Below are positions 25,687 to 32,915 of a DNA stretch of 53,828 nucleotides, in pieces. Location: contig CAAFVW010000103.1 of the NCBI GenBank assembly GCA_900766575.1, positions 1 to 53,828 of the forward strand, read 5' to 3'. Made by a program: the position numbers and the translations under genes. This DNA comes from Lachnospiraceae bacterium (GTDB taxonomy: Bacteria > Bacillota > Clostridia > Lachnospirales > Lachnospiraceae). Positions within the stretch are counted from its first letter, which is position 1. Each line of letters begins with the position of its first letter. The notes beneath the pieces are model-generated. The model searched no databases. It was not told the DNA's origin and saw only the letters and a program-made list of their open reading frames with translations.

Positions 25687-25716
25687 ATTTCCTCCAGGTC
25701 AATCTGTTCAGGCCGT

Positions 25717-26103
25717 TTACTCATTGTAAATGGAATTCAACTTCTTCAGATTGTTATAATAACATTTCAGGCTTTTCTTCGCCTTCGCATAACGCAGAGA
25801 GCAGATGATATAAGATGCCGCTCCGTACACAACCACCGTTATTCCATAGTACAGCAGAACATTTTTGCCGAAACTGATCAGATCCATTTTGTAAATATCC
25901 TGCATAAAGTTCTCGAAATCGTAGAAAATGAACATTGCAAAACATACCGCATAGGCAATGGTCGCGCACAGGATGGATTTCAACACCTGTATTGCAATAT
26001 AATCGCTGCGGAAATAACGGCCGATTGCCATATTCTTTTTTCCTTCATTTTCCTCATAGGATGCCATTTGTGTCATCAGTATGACTTTTTCTTCATTCAG
26101 CAT
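25717..26103 (-). CDS. Small membrane protein of unknown function
   Basis: A 128-residue protein with two central membrane helices (about 43-62 and 82-105), a hydrophilic N-terminus with AIGRYFRSDYIA and a basic, tyrosine- and lysine-rich C-terminus. GGAGGAATT precedes its ATG. It lies between the YvyF-like gene and the 397-residue membrane protein with gaps of 21 and 30 bases, so it is part of the same operon. No family recognised. Confidence 0.78.
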   Translation of the reverse strand: MLNEEKVILMTQMASYEENEGKKNMAIGRYFRSDYIAIQVLKSILCATIAYAVCFAMFIFYDFENFMQDIYKMDLISFGKNVLLYYGITVVVYGAASYIICSLRYAKAKKSLKCYYNNLKKLNSIYNE

Positions 26104-26124
26104 AATTCCTCCGCCTGCAGATTC

Positions 26125-26529
26125 TTACAGGAAACGCATTCTCTCTCCGTCTTTGGATATTCTGCTGTTCTGCTGCGGCATAGCCTGTTTCTTGGGCAGT
26201 ACACTCTGCAGATCCATAGACATATCATATTTGCACTTGTCGCAGAATCTTCCGCTGCGGATCGGAGCCCCACACTTCTCACAGCTCAAAAGGATGCTGG
26301 AACCCTCTGTCAGTTCCAGTCTCTCTTCTCTCAGCCACTGCTGAATCTGGGACGGTTCTACATCACAGTTCTCTGACACATCCTGAATACCTACACCGGG
26401 ATTCTCCCGGATATATTCCTTTACTTCCTGGAACTTGGCTTCCATTTTCTCACGGCAGCGAGGACACAGGAACGGTCCAGCCACATAGTTAAAGATATGT
26501 CCGCACATTCTGCAATTACGTATATTCAT
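26125..26529 (-). CDS. Flagellar operon protein, YvyF/TIGR03826-like
   Basis: A 134-residue protein with two small zinc-ribbon-like cysteine pairs, one N-terminal (CRMCG...CPRC) and one central (CEKCG...CDKC), flanking a helix-turn-helix-like segment VGIQDVSENCDVEPSQIQQW. This matches YvyF, which in Bacillus sits between comFC and flgM. Here too it follows comFC directly. Its function is unestablished; regulation of flagellar genes has been proposed from context. The C-terminal 30 residues are polar and probably unstructured. Confidence 0.85.
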   Translation of the reverse strand: MNIRNCRMCGHIFNYVAGPFLCPRCREKMEAKFQEVKEYIRENPGVGIQDVSENCDVEPSQIQQWLREERLELTEGSSILLSCEKCGAPIRSGRFCDKCKYDMSMDLQSVLPKKQAMPQQNSRISKDGERMRFL

Positions 26530-26549
26530 AGTATCTCACACCTTCCTGA

Positions 26550-27287
26550 TCATAATCCGGCCCCACAGGCCAAAGTAACACAATACACTTTCGACACTCC
26601 GTGCTCTTTCAGAAGCGCTGCGATTTCATCCAGGGTCGTACCTGTCGTATAAATATCATCTACCAGAATAATCCGGTCATATAATTTTACATCATTTCTG
26701 CCTATAATAAAAGCCTTTTTCAAATTATTTTGCCGTTCTGCGGGATTTAAGCGCTTCATGGGAACGGTATTTTTTATCCTTTTTACCATTTTTTCATCTA
26801 CGGGCAGATTCAGGCTTCTGCCAAGCGCCCTCGCAAGACAGGCCGCCTGGTTGTATCCTCTGCTTCTCAGCTTCCTGCGATGGAGCGGCACCGGCACGAT
26901 CACCTCCGGCTGCATTCTCCGGATAAAATCTCCCAGATGCCTTCCCATTTCTTCTCCGAAAAATTCGCCGTACTCCTGCCTTCCGCCATATTTAAAGCGA
27001 TAGATTGCTGGAGCTGCACAGCCATATTCGTACAATGTCCTGGCTCTGTCGTATCGATGTTCTCTGTGTCTGCAATCGCTGCATAATTCCCGTTCTTCCG
27101 TCAGCTTTTTCCCACATCGCATACACCATGGCGCTGCCACCACTTTCAATCCGGGCAGACATTCCGGACAGATTTTCCTTCCATAGGGGCGCACGATTTC
27201 GTCGCAGACGGGGCATCTTCGCGGAAACAGTAATTGTATGACGGTTTCATATGTTTTATTCATCTTTTTTATTACTGTATTTTTCAA
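26550..27287 (-). CDS. comFC: ComF family phosphoribosyltransferase-like protein
   Basis: A 245-residue ComFC protein. The N-terminus holds two zinc-binding cysteine clusters (CPVC...CPEC and CMRCG...CSDC, residues 25-72); the C-terminus is a type I phosphoribosyltransferase fold with RSRGYNQA (141-148) and the PRPP loop VDDIYTTGTT (209-218). In transformable Gram-positives it aids single-strand DNA uptake. The TTG start at 27287 has GGAG upstream while the ATG at 27263 has none. recD2 lies just upstream, comFA is absent here, and YvyF-like follows. Confidence 0.9.
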   Translation of the reverse strand: MKNTVIKKMNKTYETVIQLLFPRRCPVCDEIVRPYGRKICPECLPGLKVVAAPWCMRCGKKLTEERELCSDCRHREHRYDRARTLYEYGCAAPAIYRFKYGGRQEYGEFFGEEMGRHLGDFIRRMQPEVIVPVPLHRRKLRSRGYNQAACLARALGRSLNLPVDEKMVKRIKNTVPMKRLNPAERQNNLKKAFIIGRNDVKLYDRIILVDDIYTTGTTLDEIAALLKEHGVSKVYCVTLACGAGL

Positions 27288-27308
27288 TCTCCACTCCTGT
27301 TTTCCCCT

Positions 27309-29555
27309 TTACAGTGACTCATTTTCCGACAGACAGCATACCTCCCGGATTCTTTGTTCCAATGCAGTATATCTGCGGTTCTCACTGACATTTTCAATCA
27401 TGTTCCGCACCGTTTCGCTGCTTCCCAGAATAGTAACGCAATTTCTGGCTCTTGTAATTCCCGTATACAGGAGGTTGCGGTTAAACAACATCCTTGGTCC
27501 GCCTAACAACGGCAGAATTACCGCCGGATATTCACTTCCCTGGGATTTGTGGATGGTAATGGCGTAGGACAGTTCCAGTTCTTCCAGTGCCGAAAACGGA
27601 TAGTTCACCCGCCTGCCATCATCGAATTCCACCAGCAACGTGGACATTGTCTCATTAATCTCCCGGATTCTTCCCATATCTCCGTTAAAAACGCCCATCC
27701 CTTTATCAATGGGAATATTGTATCGGCCGACGATCTCCCATTCTATCTGGTAATTGTTTTTTATCTGCATGACCTTATCGCCTTCCCGGAAAACAGTATT
27801 GCCATAGGCATGCTCTTTTTTGTGCGGATCCGCCGGATTCAGGTAGCGCTGCAATATCTCATTCAGTGTCTCACAGCCCAGGCTCCCTTTCCGCATCGGT
27901 GTCAGCACCTGAATGTCAAAAGACGTAGCTCCCACATATTTCGGCAGCATATCCTGGATCAGTTGAATCATATGTTTATATATGACATTAACGTCATTTC
28001 TTTCCAGCAAAAAGAAATCTTTTGATTTATTGTCTAACGCGATCTGCTCACCCCGGTTAATGCGATGAGCATTGACAACAATGTCACTTTGTCCGGCCTG
28101 TCGGAATATCTTTTCCAGAGTCACCATGGGGAATGCCTTGCTGTTCATAAGATCCCGTAAGACCTGCCCGGGACCCACACTGGGAAGCTGGTCCACATCT
28201 CCCACCAGGATCAGCCGTGTTCCCGGAAGGACAGCCTTCAAAAGTGCCTGGAACAACTGGATATCTACCATAGACATTTCATCAATGATCACGACATCCG
28301 CTTCCAGAGGATTCTCCTGATTCCGTTCAAAATTGGCTTTTCGGGTATCGTCTTCGGACAATGCGCTGTTTAATTCCAGAAGTCTGTGAATGGTCTTGGC
28401 CTCGAACCCGGTAGCTTCCGTCATTCTCTTGGCCGCGCGTCCGGTCGGCGCCGCCAGAAAAATATCCATGCCTTCCGCCTCAAAATATCGGATGATCATA
28501 TTGATCGTTGTAGTTTTACCGGTTCCGGGACCTCCGGACAGGATGAAGAGGCCATTTTTAATACTTTCCTCTACCGCCTTTAACTGCAGTTCATCCAGTT
28601 CCATGGACAGGCTTTCTGCCATACGCTCCAATCGTTTGCGGATTGCCATATCCTGTGAGGGAAGATTCTCCGTCTCCACCATGGGAATATTCAGATTCCG
28701 CAGCATATTCGCGCAGTTCAGTTCCGCATAGTAATAATTGGAAGCAAATATTGCTTCTCCTTTTGCCACAAGTTTCCGGTCCATGATCAGGTTATCCACC
28801 TGCGGATGAATATTTTCTTCCGATACCCCTAGCAATTCTGAGGCTCGGCGCAGCAAAAGCTCCATGGGCAGATAACAATGCCCCTCACCCACCGCCTGCA
28901 GCAAAGTATACAAAATACCGCTGCGGATCCGATAGTCGGAGTCTGTGTGAATACCTATCCTGCCGGCAATCTCATCCGCAATACGAAACCCCACGCCACT
29001 GACATCTTCGGCCAGGCGGTAGGGATTTTCCCTCATGACACTGTACATTTCCATTCCATAGGTATTATATATTTTTACTGCAAGAGTATTACTGATTCCA
29101 TATTGCTGCAAATAAACCAGCGCTTCCCTGAGATCCTTCTTTTCCTCCATCTGGATTGCAATCTCCTGGGCTTTTCGCTCGCTGATTCCCTTTACTTCTG
29201 CCAGGCGCTCCGGTTCTTCCTCTATAATCCGGAAGGTATCGTCCCCGAATTTTTTCACGATTCTGGCAGCCAGTGCCTCTCCGACTCCACGAATAGCGCC
29301 GGACCCCAGATACCGTTCCATTCCCACGCGATCTGTGGGGGCCACCGTTTCATAAGTTTTGATTTTAAACTGACGGCCATATACCGGATGTTCTATGTAT
29401 TCCCCTTCCGCAGAGATGTTTTCTCCCTGTGTCAGTCCCTTGCACATGCCGACGCAGGTCATCTCTTCCCCTTCTGTCGACAATATCATTACCGTATATC
29501 CATTTTCACTGTTTTGAAACACAATATGATCTACAAAGCCTGTAATGGTCTCCAT
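27309..29555 (-). CDS. recD2: RecD2-type SF1B DNA helicase
   Basis: A 748-residue RecD-like helicase lacking a RecBC partner. The N-terminal OB-like region (about 1-75) is followed by helix-hairpin-helix segments (GSGAIRGVGEALAARIV near 85-101; AEVKGISERKAQEI near 119-132), then the motor with Walker A GGPGTGKTT (341-349), Walker B VVIIDEMSMVD, the GDVDQLPSVGPG motif and the closing TIHKSQGSEYP and YTGITRAR. It moves 5' to 3' and is linked to replication-fork and mismatch repair in Bacillus. It heads the run that continues through comFC to glmM. Confidence 0.94.
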   Translation of the reverse strand: METITGFVDHIVFQNSENGYTVMILSTEGEEMTCVGMCKGLTQGENISAEGEYIEHPVYGRQFKIKTYETVAPTDRVGMERYLGSGAIRGVGEALAARIVKKFGDDTFRIIEEEPERLAEVKGISERKAQEIAIQMEEKKDLREALVYLQQYGISNTLAVKIYNTYGMEMYSVMRENPYRLAEDVSGVGFRIADEIAGRIGIHTDSDYRIRSGILYTLLQAVGEGHCYLPMELLLRRASELLGVSEENIHPQVDNLIMDRKLVAKGEAIFASNYYYAELNCANMLRNLNIPMVETENLPSQDMAIRKRLERMAESLSMELDELQLKAVEESIKNGLFILSGGPGTGKTTTINMIIRYFEAEGMDIFLAAPTGRAAKRMTEATGFEAKTIHRLLELNSALSEDDTRKANFERNQENPLEADVVIIDEMSMVDIQLFQALLKAVLPGTRLILVGDVDQLPSVGPGQVLRDLMNSKAFPMVTLEKIFRQAGQSDIVVNAHRINRGEQIALDNKSKDFFLLERNDVNVIYKHMIQLIQDMLPKYVGATSFDIQVLTPMRKGSLGCETLNEILQRYLNPADPHKKEHAYGNTVFREGDKVMQIKNNYQIEWEIVGRYNIPIDKGMGVFNGDMGRIREINETMSTLLVEFDDGRRVNYPFSALEELELSYAITIHKSQGSEYPAVILPLLGGPRMLFNRNLLYTGITRARNCVTILGSSETVRNMIENVSENRRYTALEQRIREVCCLSENESL

Positions 29556-29659
29556 TTTGATTCCTCATAATATCCGTTAAATGTTCTGTTGGTATCAGTT
29601 CCGGTCTCTCCGAGTTGGGAAGAGTTCACCGCGGCTGCGGCATAAGATAAAAAAGATCA

Positions 29660-29681
29660 GGGCTGCCGGGAATGGCAGCCC
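29660..29681 (-). terminator. Rho-independent terminator of the mreB-flagellar rod operon
   Basis: Perfect GGGCTGCC / GGCAGCCC stem with a 6-base loop, then TGATCTTTTTT on the minus strand, just after the rod-binding gene. Confidence 0.88.
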
Positions 29682-29688
29682 GAAATAG

Positions 29689-30051
29689 CTACTCAAGATT
29701 ATAGTTCCGTTTCATCTGTTCATAGAGCATCTGTGCCAGGCCCAGACTGTTCTGTTCTGTAGAATCCGATGCAATCTGTTGTACCATCTCATCCTTATAG
29801 TAATCCATAAGCTGAGAATTCGAAGAGGAAGTGCTCTCACTCTCCGGAATCGTCTTCATCATCTCTTTGAACATCTGTTCCAGAAAATAAGACTCAAACT
29901 GTTTGCAGGCATCCATGAGTTCATCATCAGTTGCCTTGGTATAATCGGAGCTGTTTAATTTGTCCTGTAATTTGGAAGCCGTCTGATTCGCCGCATTCGT
30001 ATAGGCGGTACTGTCCAGAGCCGAGCTGCCATATAAGGAAGAAATATCCAT
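29689..30051 (-). CDS. flgJ: Rod-binding protein (FlgJ N-terminal domain only)
   Basis: A 120-residue protein matching the rod-capping half of FlgJ: DDELMDACKQFESYFLEQMFKEMMKTIP followed by YYKDEMVQQIASD and GLAQMLYEQMKR. The muramidase half of enteric FlgJ is missing, as usual in Gram-positives, where peptidoglycan is opened by other enzymes. It lies nine bases behind flgG and shares its transcript, so it should help the flagellar rod assemble through the wall. Confidence 0.87.
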   Translation of the reverse strand: MDISSLYGSSALDSTAYTNAANQTASKLQDKLNSSDYTKATDDELMDACKQFESYFLEQMFKEMMKTIPESESTSSSNSQLMDYYKDEMVQQIASDSTEQNSLGLAQMLYEQMKRNYNLE

Positions 30052-30060
30052 AATTGCTCA

Positions 30061-30879
30061 TTACCTCCGTAAGTTGTTAGCCTGTTGCAGCATCTCGTCG
30101 GATGCGGTGATGGCTTTGGAGTTGAGTTCATAAGCACGTTGTGCCACGATCATATTGACCATTTCGTCTACGACCTGCACATTGGAGCTCTCCAGGTATC
30201 CCTGAATAACGCTGCTCTTTTCTACGTTATTGTTGGTAGCTTCATTGATGGCCTGTCCGCTGGCTGCCGTCTGTTGATACAGGCTGTCTGCCAGACGCTC
30301 CAGCCCGTTCGGGTTGTTGAACTGGAATACACCGATGGTAATGCCAATCGGCTGCGGTTTATTCTGAGCATCGGGATAATACAGACTTCCATCTTTGCCA
30401 ACCGTAATATTGCTTATCACATAATTGTTGCCAAGGACAATGGTTCTGCCCCGGGTATCCAATACCGGAAGTCCGTCAGAATTCGCCAGCATATTACCGC
30501 CGTTTGCTGCCAACGTAAATTTCAGATTACCATTTCTGGTATAGTAGGTATTGCCATCTGCACCACGCACCGCGAAAAAGCCTTTACCATCAATAGCAAA
30601 TGCGGTATCACTGTCAGATTCGATCAGGCTTCCCTCTCTGAACACGGAACTGATGGAAGCATTTCTCACACCCAGTCCTACCTGTGCACTGCTGGGCTTG
30701 GTATCTCCGTTTGCGGAGGTAGTCTTCGTCTGGATGTTCTGATATAACAGGCTCTTAAATTCGTTTACCTGTGTCTTGTAACCTGTGGTATTTACGTTTG
30801 CCAGATTATTGGCAATCGTATCCACATTTGTCTGTTGTGCGATCATGCCGGTCGCTGCTGTCCATAAGCTTCTGACCAT
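30061..30879 (-). CDS. flgG: Flagellar basal-body distal rod protein FlgG
   Basis: A 272-residue rod protein. The N-terminal block LWTAATGMIAQQTNVDTIANNLANVNTTGYK and the C-terminal block EMVNMIVAQRAYELNSKAI with DEMLQQANNLRR are those of FlgG. The core with GKGFFAVRG lies between. GGAG before ATG 30879 defines the start. It is the second of two rod genes behind mreB, equal in place to flhP of Bacillus. Confidence 0.92.
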   Translation of the reverse strand: MVRSLWTAATGMIAQQTNVDTIANNLANVNTTGYKTQVNEFKSLLYQNIQTKTTSANGDTKPSSAQVGLGVRNASISSVFREGSLIESDSDTAFAIDGKGFFAVRGADGNTYYTRNGNLKFTLAANGGNMLANSDGLPVLDTRGRTIVLGNNYVISNITVGKDGSLYYPDAQNKPQPIGITIGVFQFNNPNGLERLADSLYQQTAASGQAINEATNNNVEKSSVIQGYLESSNVQVVDEMVNMIVAQRAYELNSKAITASDEMLQQANNLRR

Positions 30880-30980
30880 ATGTAGTCTCCTCTCACACTG
30901 TGCCTTAGTCATCCATGACCTGAGTTTCATCCTGGAAAAATATCATTATCATTAGTTATCGGCTGTTTTGGCCTTTTCCA

Positions 30981-31760
30981 TTACTGTAATCTGCCGATCT
31001 GATTCACTGCCACATCCAGAGTATCATCAATCGTCTGAACGACCTTCTGGTTCGATTCATACGCTCTGGTAATGGAGATCAGATTCACCATCTCGGATAC
31101 GACCTGTACATTGGACATCTCCAGATAGCCGGATTTTACCTGTGCATTGGTTGCAACGGTCTGGGCTCCCTGAATCGGCTGGTAGTAAGTCTCGCCGTAT
31201 TTTTCCAGATAGTTATAATCTGCGAAATCAGTCACCTGAATTCTGGCTACTGCCCGATTGTTCTGGTAAATCGTACCATTCTCCGTGATCTGGGAATCGA
31301 TCAGTGTATTCAGACGGATTCGTCTGTTCTGGGTATCCAACACATAGTCACCCTCTTCGGTTACCAGATAGCCGTCTTTGTTCAGGGTAAACTGCCCGGC
31401 GCGGGTATATTTGGTCGCCGTCTCTCCTGCTTTATTGGTAAACTCAATGGCAAAAAATCCATCTCCGGAAAGCGCAAGATCATACGTATTATCCGTAATG
31501 CGGAAAGATCCCTGGGAATAATCAGTATAATTCTCTCCGATCTTCACCCCCGGATTCTTGACGCCGATTCTCTGGGCATTTCTCATGCCTACAGACTGAT
31601 CTTTGATCTTTACTGTCAGAACATCATCAAAAGACTGGCTGGTCGATCCTTCTTTTTTATAACCAACCGTAGAGGCGTTGGCCAGATTGTTGGTCATGAT
31701 ATCCATTCTGTTCTGTTCATTTATCATACCGGTATAAGCGGTATATAATCCTTTAACCAT
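30981..31760 (-). CDS. flgF: Flagellar hook-basal body protein (FlgF/FlhO type)
   Basis: A 259-residue proximal rod protein. It has the N-terminal MTNNLANASTVGYKKE motif, the core SGDGFFAIEF, and the C-terminal SEMVNLISITRAYESNQKV. It corresponds to flhO of Bacillus by position between mreB/mbl and flgG/flhP. It is exported by the flagellar type III apparatus and needs no signal peptide. GGAGG precedes the ATG. There are 101 bases, with no clear signal, before flgG. Confidence 0.9.
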   Translation of the reverse strand: MVKGLYTAYTGMINEQNRMDIMTNNLANASTVGYKKEGSTSQSFDDVLTVKIKDQSVGMRNAQRIGVKNPGVKIGENYTDYSQGSFRITDNTYDLALSGDGFFAIEFTNKAGETATKYTRAGQFTLNKDGYLVTEEGDYVLDTQNRRIRLNTLIDSQITENGTIYQNNRAVARIQVTDFADYNYLEKYGETYYQPIQGAQTVATNAQVKSGYLEMSNVQVVSEMVNLISITRAYESNQKVVQTIDDTLDVAVNQIGRLQ

Positions 31761-31786
31761 TTGTATCCTCCGTTTACGGGATATTA

Positions 31787-32776
31787 TTACTCTCTGTATC
31801 CAGCCAGGAACTCAACATATTTACCGGTTCCGATAGCAACTGCCGTCATGGGATCCTCTGCCGTCATGGTGTTGATTCCTGTCTTGGAAGAAATCAGATC
31901 TTCCAGACCACGCAGCAGGCTTCCGCCACCAGTCAATACAATTCCTCTGTCCGCAATATCCGCTGCCAGCTCGGGAGGAGTCTTCTCCAATACGCTGTGA
32001 ATCGTCTCCACAATCTGCGCTGTGGTCTCCCGCAGTGCTTCCTCTGTCTCCTCGGAAGATACCTTAACCGTCTTGGGCAGACCGGTCACGAGGTTACGTC
32101 CTCTGACATCCATATAATCCACTTCTGCTCTCTTGTAGCAGGAACCAATCTTGATCTTCAGATCCTCTGCGGTTCTCTCACCAATGAGCAGATTGTGTTT
32201 CTTACGCATATAACGAACGATAGCTTCATCAAAATCATCTCCTGCGATCTTGATGGACGCACTGACAACAGTCCCTCCCAGGGAGATGACGGCGATGTCG
32301 GAAGTACCGCCACCGATATCAACGATCATGTTACCGCAGGGTTTGGAAATATCAATACCCGCACCGATAGCAGCCGCGATAGGCTCCTCGATGATGGATA
32401 CCTCTCTTGCACCGGCCTGATAAGTAGCATCTTCTACGGCTTTCTTCTCTACTTCCGTAACACCGCTGGGAACGCAGACAGCAATACGGGGCTTGCGGAA
32501 GGTCCTCTTACCCAGAGCTTTCTGGATAAAGTATTTCATCATTTTCTCCGTAACGGTATAGTCAGAGATAACACCCTGACGCAATGGTCTCACGGCTACG
32601 ATATTGCCTGGAGTTCTTCCCAGCATCAGTCTCGCATCCTCACCAATGGCTTTAATCTTGTTCGTGTCTCTATCAAAAGCTACAACAGAGGGCTCCTTTA
32701 ATACGACGCCCTTTCCTCTGATGTATACCAGAATGCTGGCTGTACCTAAATCAATTCCGATATCTGTGCACTGCAT
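31787..32776 (-). CDS. mreB: Rod shape-determining protein MreB/Mbl
   Basis: A 329-residue bacterial actin. Phosphate-binding segments IGIDLGTAS at the N-terminus and IVDIGGGTSDIAVISLGG in the centre, plus GIVLTGGGSLLRGL near the C-terminus, are intact. It forms membrane-bound filaments that direct lateral wall synthesis. ATG 32776 has GGGG-type pairing and gives the usual start; TTG 32797 lacks a ribosome site. The absence of mreC-mreD and the following rod genes show that this is the mbl-type copy, with the Bacillus order mbl-flhO-flhP. Confidence 0.92.
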   Translation of the reverse strand: MQCTDIGIDLGTASILVYIRGKGVVLKEPSVVAFDRDTNKIKAIGEDARLMLGRTPGNIVAVRPLRQGVISDYTVTEKMMKYFIQKALGKRTFRKPRIAVCVPSGVTEVEKKAVEDATYQAGAREVSIIEEPIAAAIGAGIDISKPCGNMIVDIGGGTSDIAVISLGGTVVSASIKIAGDDFDEAIVRYMRKKHNLLIGERTAEDLKIKIGSCYKRAEVDYMDVRGRNLVTGLPKTVKVSSEETEEALRETTAQIVETIHSVLEKTPPELAADIADRGIVLTGGGSLLRGLEDLISSKTGINTMTAEDPMTAVAIGTGKYVEFLAGYRE

Positions 32777-32851
32777 CTTTTTATTACCCCTTTCCAATGG
32801 TATCTATCTATAAGTCTTGACTCTACACGCTATTTTAGTCATATACATCAT

Positions 32852-32880
32852 ATTATAACTGAATTTTATCCATTTTCATA
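32852..32880 (-). promoter_or_regulatory. Promoter of the mreB-flgF-flgG-flgJ operon
   Basis: Minus strand TATGAA, 17-base spacer, consensus TATAAT, about 75 bases before mreB. No sigma-28 signature, so the flagellar rod genes here look constitutively transcribed with mreB. Confidence 0.6.
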
Positions 32881-32915
32881 GGGGGTAATTCTTAAAATTT
32901 CCATAACTATTCCGG

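Noticed and set aside
26550..27263. ATG 27263 as comFC start
   Set aside because: No ribosome site precedes it, whereas TTG 27287 has GGAG at good spacing.
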